Translations under genes and position numbers: made by a program | Shown: piece after piece, positions 51,210 through 59,384 of the stretch | How the letters are laid out: every line of letters starts with the position of its first letter | Numbering within the stretch: position 1 is the first letter of the stretch | From: Trema orientale | Lineage: Eukaryota; Streptophyta; Magnoliopsida; Rosales; Cannabaceae | Assembly: GCA_002914845.1 (NCBI GenBank) | Contig: JXTC01000454.1 | Span: 163,292-227,291 of the forward strand | Direction of reading: 5' to 3' | DNA length: 64,000 nucleotides | Notes under the pieces: model-generated | Told to the model about the DNA's origin: nothing | The model's database searches: none | The model's input: only the letters and a program-made list of their open reading frames with translations

Positions 51210-51451
51210 GTTGCCAATCCAGTAGGTATTTTTTTTTTAACCTATGTGTAGGTATTTTTTTTTAGCCATTAGATCATCATCTAATGATGATCTAACGGCT
51301 ATAATGAAATGCATGAAAAGACATGTATCATTAATGCTATTTCTCTCTCCAACTTTTTATAATAAAAAAATGTGCATCAAAAATTTTATTGGCCAAATTG
51401 ATACCTATGCATAGGTAAAAAAAAAAAAAAATACCTACTGGATTAGTGCCC
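51210..51451. mobile_element. MITE, 242 bp, about 40-bp terminal inverted repeats, inserted in a TA-repeat
   Basis: The left end (gttgccaatccagtaggta plus T-run, then acctatg) matches the complement of the right end (gggcactaatccagtaggta plus T-run, then acctatg). Both flanks are (TA)n, so the element sits in or created a TA target. The inner part holds a further inverted repeat (attagatcatcat / atgatgatctaa). Related by order to 13609-13732 and 43303-43452. Confidence 0.75.
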
Positions 51452-51488
51452 TATATATATATATATTACATACCTATATATATCACAT

Positions 51489-51655
51489 GAGTAATGTTAG
51501 GAATACTAAAAATTTGCTCAAAATAATGTAGCATCCATTTCAAACACATTTAATCTTAATGTAAGACTATACTATTTAAAGTTGTTTTGATTAAAAATAA
51601 TGTCACATTACTAATGTAACTTTTTGTGCAAATTTTTAGGTCCCTAGCATTACTC
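51489..51655. mobile_element. MITE, 167 bp, about 30-bp terminal inverted repeats
   Basis: Left GAGTAATGTTAGGAATACTA then AAAATTTGCTCAAAA matches the complement of the right end, GAGTAATGCTAGGGACCTAA then AAATTTGCACAAAA. A second inner inverted pair (aatgtagca / aatgtcacatt) is present. No coding. The target duplication is not clear. Confidence 0.75.
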
Positions 51656-51659
51656 TATA

Positions 51660-52504
51660 GTTGAAATCTAGTTAACATCAAATTAATAGTATAGACGATA
51701 TCCTATAAAAGAAAATTATTGATAATTATGTATAACTGTTCCCACCTAACGTAATGACCATGTGTCTGAAGTTTATAAAACCCAAAATTAACATGTAAGT
51801 CAATACATAAATATTATTTCATATCTTATCAAGGTTGGCTGAAAATCATTAATTGTTCAGGCCCATATGTTGGTCCAACTAATTTTTAATTTCTCTAATG
51901 CAACAACGATTAGGGCTAAGGTTGATCAACTATCTCAATGTTGTAACTCAGGCTATGTTTGATAAGAGGGAAAGAAAATATAAGAAAGAATGATAGTGAT
52001 TTGAAACATGAAAAATAAATTAAGGGTAGCTCAATTGCCCATCTTCTTTTATTCTCTCCCCACTCTCTTCTAATTTTAATTAATTATTGACAAAAATATC
52101 CTCTTGTAAATGACATAAATGCCTTTATATAATATTATGTAATAAAACCTTATTTCTTAGCTTACCCTCGAATTTACTTTTATTGTATATTCATATAAAA
52201 TTATGTCATAAATATAAACAAATCACCTTATATAAATAGAAAAAAATAAGGTAATATGATTCTAATTTTACCAATAATTTTGATGGTAATAAGATAAGTT
52301 TTCTTAATTTTAATATTATTCAAGTTTATTTGTTATTATTTTGTGTTTATAAGGATAGAAAATTAGATTATTTTGTGATTTCGATTATGAGTTAAGGTTT
52401 TCTTTATTATCTGTTTTATTTATATTGTGTTTATGTTCATGGCAATATGATATTATTTAATTTTCATGATTGGTTACTGAATCCAAATTAGACCTAATAA
52501 ATTA
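51660..52504. other. Intergenic, no feature recognised
   Basis: AT-rich sequence left of the nested transposon stack; nothing coding. Confidence 0.4.
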
Positions 52505-52752
52505 TGTGACAAACATAATTTTATGGGTCAATTAAAAAAATGTGACGTGTCAAAATTACATTGGACAAGAGAGGACTATGACATCAAAACAAGTGTTAAT
52601 ATCTCACTAGAAGATTGCTAAATTAGAAGCAAGAGAACGAGTATCACATATTGACCAATCGGATCATGACACATGTCAACATTGGAGTGGAAGAAACAAG
52701 CTTTGCAAACTCATACTTTCTTCTATATAAACTTGAAAAGTGTCGAGACTAA
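52505..52752 (+). mobile_element. LTR fragment related to the LTR at 54590
   Basis: Begins TGTGACAAA like the LTR at 54590. It then shares aattaa.aaaat.tgacg, acaaaattaca, gacat..(a)acaagtgt.aat and, at its end, a ctatataaa box and tgacacctca with that LTR in the same order. It stops abruptly where LINE coding sequence starts. It is divergent from the neighbouring LTR, so it comes from an older relative, not from the same insertion. Confidence 0.55.
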
Positions 52753-54306
52753 GTGACACCTCATGCTCTTATTAAACTGGACAGAAGTCCAGGTGATCCT
52801 GTTGTGATTGGTGACCTCAACGGTACTTTGCTGGACTCAGAATCGTGGACTTCAGGCAGGGAGTATCAAGGCTCATCTTCTTCTTCCCTAGCCTTTCGTG
52901 AATGTTGCAGTACCTTGGGCTTAACTGACCTGGGATATCAAGTACCTCAGTTTACTTGGGGACGAAGAAATAGAGGAGTTTTATTTCAACACTCTCGTCT
53001 TGACAGAGCTTTTGCCTCAGTGGAATGGAGGAGTATGTTCTCGAAAGCTACAGTTTACGTCCTACCTTATACAGCTTCAGATCACAATCTAATTCAACTT
53101 AACACTTTGGGTAAGTACTATTCCCTTTCTTATCCTTTCAAGTTTGAGGCTATATGGGTTCGTGATATTCATAGTCATTGGGTGGTTAAAAGGGTTTAGA
53201 ATTCTACTTCCCATTCATACCCGCTTACAAGACTATTATACAAATGAAGCAATTAAAAAAGTCCTTCGAAAGTAGAATTAGGCAAAATCTGGGAAAGTAC
53301 AATAAAAAAATTCTAAGTTTAGAAAAACACTTGATAGCTTGCAACCAGTTTATCCCAATATCTAGAACTTAGCTTTTGAGAAAGAAATTAACCTTAAGCT
53401 AGAAATGTAAAGTGGGACAGCCCATATTTGATAAGCCCATGCAAGTTTTGCACTAGGCCTAGGCCCGACCTGCCTAAAATATGGCCTGATCAATATTCTT
53501 ATTAAGGGGTCTAGCCTAACCCATATTTTATGCGGGCCTAAATAGACTGTACTTAAATAGGTCATGCTTATATGGGCCGAATATAGGCTATAATATAAGC
53601 CTAATTTCATTATTGTTCTATGCTTCAAAATATCAAATATGGGCCTAAAACTCATTCATATTCTTTTAAAATTTGAATAAATTTTAATAAACAAAAATAA
53701 ATATATAAATAACATTAAAAGTATATAAATGAAAGTATTTAATTAAGATTTTTTAAAATTTTAATTAAGAAATATATTTGAAATTATAAACAAAATTAAT
53801 AAATGCGGGTCTAATGTGGGCCAGGCTAGACCTATAGGCCTATGATTGAGGCCCAGCCAGGCCCATACTTATATGTAACGGGCCAGCCTATGCCCACATA
53901 ATGTGAGCTTGGGCCGGGCCAGTATCGTACTTTTTTTTTTCCCCCCGAAATATGGGCCGACCCACATTGAAATCTCTACCTTGAGCTAAATGAAATGCTT
54001 GCCAGAAAAGAAATAATGTGGAGGCCGAAATCCAGAGTTAAATAGGGGTAGAGGATGATAGGTGCACCCGTTATTATTTCCTCTCCACAATGATCCGAAG
54101 ACGCCAAAACTTCATTGGCTATGTTAAAGATGATAATGGAAACTGGTTATAAAATAAAGAAGATATTAGAAATGTTATCTGTCAAAAATACCAAAATCTC
54201 TTTTCAACTGCTGGATGTGTGTGCTTCTTGGACCTTGAGGGTCTGGTTCAAGATACCTTCTCAACTAATGTCAAGGAATCATTGTCAAAAATCCCATATG
54301 AGGAGG
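52753..54306 (+). pseudogene. 5'- and 3'-truncated LINE (non-LTR retrotransposon), endonuclease to pre-RT region
   Basis: From about 52765 the reading frame shows the AP-endonuclease domain of plant LINEs: SPGDPVVIGDLNGTLLDSES (the GDxN motif), FTWGRR, SRLDRAFAS and ASDHNLI (the SDH catalytic motif) up to 53199. The following linker continues in other frames to 53399, is interrupted by a hAT element, and resumes at 53979 with LNEMLARKEIMWRPKSRVK and, in shifted frame, CQKYQNLFSTAGCVCFLD..ESLSKIPYEE. The reverse transcriptase is absent, cut off at 54307 by another element. Several frameshifts and stops, so inactive. Confidence 0.85.
53400..53978. mobile_element. hAT-type non-autonomous element, 579 bp, inserted in the LINE
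   Basis: Ends TAGAAATGTAAAGTGGG and the complement of TAGAGATTTCAATGTGGG continue as matching GCCCATATTT, about 30 bp of inverted repeat. It is flanked by CCTTAAGC (53392-53399) and CCTTGAGC (53979-53986), an 8-bp duplication with one change. The ends are rich in gggcc(g/t)ggcc phrases; the centre is AT-rich. LINE similarity continues directly across the site when the element is skipped. Confidence 0.88.
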
Positions 54307-54589
54307 TAGGGGTATTCATGACCGGTCTGGACGGTCTAAATCGCCAATCCAGAAACCAATCCGAATGTGCGGTTTGGTCAGTTTACCAATCCGTGCAGTT
54401 TGAGTTGGTCGATTCAAACCGGCCAGACTCGCACCTATATTTTTGCGGCCGGTTTAGGCGGTTTTCGCAGTTTGAAAACTTACAAAATTTGAGTTATTAT
54501 AACATCAACTAAGCTTATATCATAATCATATTTTATCTAAAACTTAAAGTCCAAATATAAAACAAAACCATAATATAGTTGTTTTGGGG
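54307..54589. mobile_element. Left part of another hAT-type element, cut by the Tat retrotransposon
   Basis: Starts TAGGGGTATTCATGACCGG exactly where LINE similarity stops, with TGAGGAGG as the expected left 8-bp duplication (54299-54306). The body has repeated ggtttgg.c / aaccggcc phrases typical of short hAT elements in plants. Its right end is not in the window because the LTR at 54590 interrupts it. Confidence 0.6.
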
Positions 54590-54946
54590 TGTGACAAATT
54601 TTTATAATTAGTCACTAACTAAAAATATTAAGTCACAGATAATGTGATAATTGTGCAATATGGAGTTAATTAACAAAATATGACGGGACAAAATTACACA
54701 AGAAAATTTTGACATCTTGAGACAAGTGTCAATTTCTTATTGGGACATAGTCAAATTCACGCCACATCATCGAGGAAATTGGACCCCAATACCATGCCAT
54801 GTGTTAAGCAATTATTTGACCCATTTATTACATATGTGTCAAAACCTAAGCTATGGTTATATAGTTTATTGACACCTCAGTGAGCACGTGGCAACCAAGC
54901 ATGCCACTTCTTTTAATATAGTCGGTTAACGTTTTAGGCTTTGGCA

Positions 54947-54954
54947 TATATAAA
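54947..54954 (+). promoter_or_regulatory. TATA box of the Tat LTR
   Basis: TATATAAA within ggcatatataaagcc, 357 bp into the LTR, in the normal place for an LTR promoter. Confidence 0.65.
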
Positions 54955-55833
54955 GCCTTGTAATGATCAGACAAAGAGGAGGTCAGCTCATTTTAATGCA
55001 ATACTCATTTCTTCCTTTACCTTTCAACCGTTCTCCCTCTCTCTCTTTCTCTCTCTCTCTTTCTTTCTTTTGTTCTGTTGCTTTTGCTCTTATGCTCAAT
55101 TATTACCATCACTCCCACTACCATTAATATCCTCCATCACCATTCTTTTAGTTTTGCTGTCTTCAATCCATAGTCAACTTCATCAACTATTGTCATTATT
55201 TTCTTTTGTCTCTAGCGAAAACCAAGTCTATTTATTAACTTTCATGTCATATATGCAAGGGCTTTGTCTCTCCTTCTCCGAAAACCCATTTGAAGTTTGG
55301 CTCTTTAAACCCATTCTCTCTCTTATTCTTTCTGTACAAGCCGTGGTCACCTTGGTCAATCCTCACCACTATTCTTCCTCGGTCCACGAGCAATTCATAA
55401 ACTCATCTTCTAGTCATCTTTGCTTGGTCATTTCTTTCACAAACCGAGCACTTGTTTTCTTGTTTTTATCACCATCATCTGTCGTTTGAATTTGCATTTT
55501 ATCTACATTTGTATAACTTTAGTGTTAGACTTGAATAACAAGTCTTCTTGTACGTATACCCATACACGTGTCCATTCATGCATGTGTTTATATTGTTAAA
55601 TCCTTAGCATCATTGTCCTAAACTAGTTTCATCTCATTCTCTCGGTAGATAGATTTTGATATTAGCTTCTCACTTCTCAATCCTTTCTGACTTGTGTACT
55701 TCAGCGATCTTTGGGTACCGAGCTACTCTCCATCATCTCGTACTTGACCTGTGGCACAAGTTCGAGGTTTTGTGCTCTCTATATTTTTATATATATATGT
55801 GTATGTAAATCTCTTATATCTCTACCTTGGCGA

Positions 55834-56319
55834 GTAATTTGTATTGCTGCTCTAAGTGCAATCAGTTACTACGCTCCCCCGTCCCTGTAAAGTAATCTGT
55901 ATTGCTGCTTTAAGTGCAATCGATTGCTTTACTCCCCTTTTAATTATTGTACGCATTTATTTAGTGATCTGTGTTGTTTTCCCCTGCAACCGGTCACACT
56001 GCTTTATTTAAATTTCAGCACTTTAATTTCAGTTATTTATTATTATTTACGATGATATGGCTGGTCTTACCGCCTCGTAATTCTAACCCCTCTAACTAAC
56101 TGAAACTGGCATATGGACGGTATCGCCTTCGTCAGTTTCTAACTATTTATTTTTCTGCAATTAATTTCTATTGCTAACTTCTAGTTGACGCTATGGTCGG
56201 TTTATTCGCCTCAGTCAACTAGTAATATTTAAATTCCTGTCTATTTATTTATTGCATTATTATATTACTTCTAGTCTTCAGTTGACAACATGGTCGGTTT
56301 ATTCGCCTCCGTCAACTTT
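55834..56319 (+). repeat. Short repeats inside the LTR: two modules, each about three copies
   Basis: Module 1 (gtaat(t/c)tgtattgctgct.taagtgcaatc) starts at 55834 and 55892, with a worn third copy near 55963. Module 2 (about 40 bp, agttgac...ggtcggtttattcgcct..gtcaact, itself closing as an inverted repeat) is found near 56100, 56181 and 56281. Confidence 0.7.
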
Positions 56320-56564
56320 TAATATTATTTTATTTCTGCTGCACACTAAGTGAGTCATCCTTGCAACCGCCAATCTTGTCAAGATACGTAGGAAGAGTTG
56401 TTCTTATTGCAACCGCCTATCTTGTTTCGACACGTGAAAGTGTTGTGATGACCCTTTCTGCTGTGCATTCTAATGGTATAATCCAATTATCTTCTGTTTT
56501 GTTTTAATTAAGTACAGGTCATACTAATTAATCCAGAGCACAATTCCGACCCCGAACATTAAAA

Positions 56565-56581
56565 GGCGACTCCGCTGGGGA
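56565..56581 (+). promoter_or_regulatory. Primer binding site, complementary to tRNA-Arg 3' end
   Basis: GGCGACTCCGCTGGGGA lies six bases after the LTR end and matches the complement of the acceptor-stem and T-arm end of a plant tRNA-Arg, the primer reported for Ogre/Tat-type elements. The expected first T (from CCA) reads A here. Confidence 0.7.
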
Positions 56582-56682
56582 CTAGCCAAAGGGAAACTGA
56601 CGTTTCTTCGGGATTCCCAAGATCCGCAAGAGCATCTTCACCCGGCAGTATTTCGTTACGCTGCCAATTCCATTTTTCAACA

Positions 56683-57010
56683 TCCGGCGGGGTACCGTTA
56701 CTCTGTTCCTTTCATTTTTGACATTTGACGGTGTGCCGTTACTCTGTCTGGTATACCGGTACTTTGCTCGTTTATTTTTCTATACTTGACGGTGTACTGT
56801 TACTCTGTCCGGTATACCGTTACTTTGTCCATTTCATTTTCGACACTCGACGGTGTGCCGTTACTCTATCCGGTATACCGTTACTCTATCCGTTTCATTT
56901 TCGACACCTGACGGTGTACCGTTACTCTCTCCGGTATACCGTTACTCTGCTCGGTTCATCTTTCGACACTCGGCGGTGTGCCGTTACTCTTTCCAGTATA
57001 CCATTATTCT
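56683..57010 (+). repeat. 61-bp tandem array (about 5 copies) in the Tat 5' UTR
   Basis: Units begin at 56727, 56788, 56849, 56910 and 56972, with a partial unit before. Each holds two half-units, cggtgt(g/a)ccgttactct and ccggtataccgttactct, then cgtttcattttcgacac. Period 61 (last 62), not a multiple of three, so it is not a coding repeat. It lies between the primer binding site and gag. Confidence 0.9.
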
Positions 57011-57149
57011 GTTATCCTCTTGAAACTCCATCAAATTTCTTTTAATTTTTCGTCCCGACATTCTGTCAGATTTCTGTCCCCTCTTTCCAGAAATTTCCTC
57101 TAAGAAAAAAAAAAATCTCTCATTTCTTTCTTTTCTTCCTTTCCTCAAA

Positions 57150-59357
57150 ATGGCGGACGACCTAAATCCGGTAATCAATACCGAAGCTCAATCTCTTCTT
57201 GCTAAATTAGCAGCCTCACTAGATAGCATGAGGCAAACTTAAGCAGACATGCAATTATCTCATGCTGAAATTCTCCAAAGGATTACCAACATCGAAAAAT
57301 CTCATGAAGCCGGACCTTCTACTCCAGCTCCCCCTCAGAACAACACTTCTCATGCCTCAAATCAAGACCATGCCAATCCTACTGCCACAACTTTAACTGG
57401 TACTGATAATGAAGCTTCCAAAAGTTTTATTACAAAAGAAGAATTACAAGAAATGCTCAAGTCTAAAGCAGAAAAAGCTAGCAAGATTGTTGCTGCGGTG
57501 GACTTCCAACCTCCATATCCTGCCAGTATTCTTTCCAAACCATATCCGAAGGATTATACTAATCCTCGATTTAAGAAATTTAATAGGAAGAAAGGAAACG
57601 CTAGAAAACATGTTATTGGTTTCCTAGATGATTTGGGAGTCTACGCCAGTGACCATGAATTAAGGCTGAGAGAGTTCTCAAAATCTCTCACCGACCGAGC
57701 ATATTCTTGGTTCGTCAATTTACCAGCAGGCAGTATTGGTACCTGGGAGGAGTTGGTAACGATATTTGGCACAAAATTCTTCGCAGCAGAACACAAGTTA
57801 GGCTTATCCGATCTCTCCAGCACAACACAGAGAGAAAATGAATCACTTACAGCCTATGTAAACAGATTCAAAGAAATAGCTCTTGACTGCAAAGAAATTA
57901 TCTCAGAAGAAGAATTGATCCGAGTGTGCATCAATGGAATGCAAGCTGAATACAAAGTTCATATTGAAAATCATGTGAGCTCAAACTTTGCCGAACTCAT
58001 GTTCAGAGTCAGCAACACTGAAGCAACGGTAGCAAAAATGCACAAAGCTATGCCTGATAAAAGAATTACTACTGAAAATTGGAACAGACCTTCTTTCTCC
58101 AAGAGAAGGAAAGAGGTTGCTACAGTTGATCAACGGCAACGAGATAGGAGAGATCAACCAATTCCGCCAGAAATACCACTCGCCAAAGACAGAATCAATA
58201 TTTTGGTACGAGCCTGGATAGAAGACGGTGTTCTGAAATACCCACAGCCCAGGAGACAACCAACACAAGAAGCAATGCAAGATCCCAAATATTGCTTGCT
58301 ACATAAAAGAGTGCATCATGCCACTTCGGACTGTTATATTGTCCGAAGAGTTTATCATGAAAAAGCTCAACGGAAAGAAATTCTGATTGGGCAACGACAA
58401 CAAAGGGCTGAAAATAATCCTTTTCCTAATCATGAAAGAGGGCAAGTAAATATATGCACAGTTGTTGATCCAACTGTCGACGATCTGACCAATGAAGAAC
58501 CATCAAAAGGAGAAGAAATCAATACAATGATAGAAAATCTCATGAAGTCTCGAGCTTTCAAAAATCTGTTTGACACTTTAGAATTTGGAAATGAAGCTCG
58601 TCAAGAAGCTACACAAGCAATCTTCAAGATATCTCAACAGTTTAGTCCACAATGCTGCTCCATTAACCATGCTGTTGGTCGAATTGCCAAGAAAGATGAG
58701 GATACAATCATATTTTCCAAGAAAGATGCCCAAGTTATGAACTTCAATCATAACAAGCCACTCTACGTAGAAGCTAAAGTAAATAACACTCCTTTCAAAC
58801 GAGCTTTGGTAGACAATGGCTCGTCAGTCAATCTCATGTCTTGGCAAGTCTTCAAAGCAGCCGGAATTCCAGAAAGCAAACTGATCATGCAAACTACATC
58901 ACTCGTCACTTTTGCATCAAGTTCTCATACTACAAAAGGGCATGTTAATGTGGATTTGCAAGTTGGACCCATCCAGGCACCAACTAAATTCTTTGTAATT
59001 GATATGGACATGTCCTATCATTTACTGCTCGGAAGGCCATGGATTCACCACAATCAAGTGGTACCTTCTACTTTGCATCAGTGTCTAAAAGCGATAAGAG
59101 GCAAAAGAGAAATCCTAGTGCCTGCAACGAAAGCTCCGTTTGCCCAACAAAAAGTTTTTTGGGCAGAGGCTACATTCTTTGACGATATTTTTGATGGGCC
59201 AAATGAGACAAAGTCACAAGGAGTATCGTTGCACGCAACTGTCGATGCAGTTGGGTCATCCTCAAATAACATGATGGAGATTGATTCAATAGATTTAAAA
59301 GAATCTTCTCTTCAGCGAATTACTCTACCAGATGGGAGAATCGTTTATCAATTATGA
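57150..59357 (+). pseudogene. gag-pro: Tat gag-protease reading frame, one premature stop near the start
   Basis: The likely start is ATG at 57150 (MADDLNPV). A TAA at 57240 stops it after 30 codons; the frame then stays open from 57249 for 702 codons. Counting from 57249: a low-complexity Pro/Ser/Thr stretch (20-60), the retrotransposon gag domain (about 95-260: FLDDLGVYASDHELRLREF..AYSWFVNL..WEEL), a knuckle with CCHC spacing but His in the second place (C349, H352, H357, C362), and a retropepsin-like protease with ALVDNGSSVNLM (D522-G524) and LLGRPWIH about 80 residues later. The frame ends with TGA at 59355-59357 just before RT. Gag forms the particle; protease processes it. Confidence 0.9.
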
Positions 59358-59384
59358 AATCGTGGCGAGGCCAGCAATGACCTC
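59358..59384 (+). other. Spacer between the gag-pro stop and the RT frame
   Basis: The TGA at 59355 is in the same frame as the following pol sequence; reading on past it gives NRGEASNDLVSFEKVCL without further stops. In Ogre-type elements this junction carries stop codons and a spliceable intron, so expression of pol past this point is expected to need splicing or readthrough. I saw no clear intron borders. Confidence 0.45.

Larger units (their letters stand above)
54590..56558 (+). repeat. 5' LTR of the Tat element (about 1,969 bp)
   Basis: Begins TGTGACAAAT and ends CCCGAACA, TG..CA borders, with the primer binding site six bases later. A TATATAAA box at 54947-54954 would place the RNA start near 54980. 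The long ORF-like stretch 54941-55489 is pyrimidine-rich leader sequence and is not supported as a gene. The 3' LTR is beyond 64000, so LTR identity and age cannot be estimated. The left target duplication should be TGGGG (54585-54589). Confidence 0.7.

Noticed and set aside
54941-55489. 182-codon open frame in the LTR, Ser/Leu/Phe-rich, looking like a membrane protein
   Set aside because: It lies in the pyrimidine-rich transcribed part of the Tat LTR just after its TATA box; the composition alone yields Ser/Leu/Phe codons and no homology is apparent.
56725-57045. 106-codon open frame with internal Tyr/Arg-rich repeats
   Set aside because: A translation of the 61-bp tandem array; the period is not a multiple of three, so the similarity is between shifted frames, and gag starts downstream.
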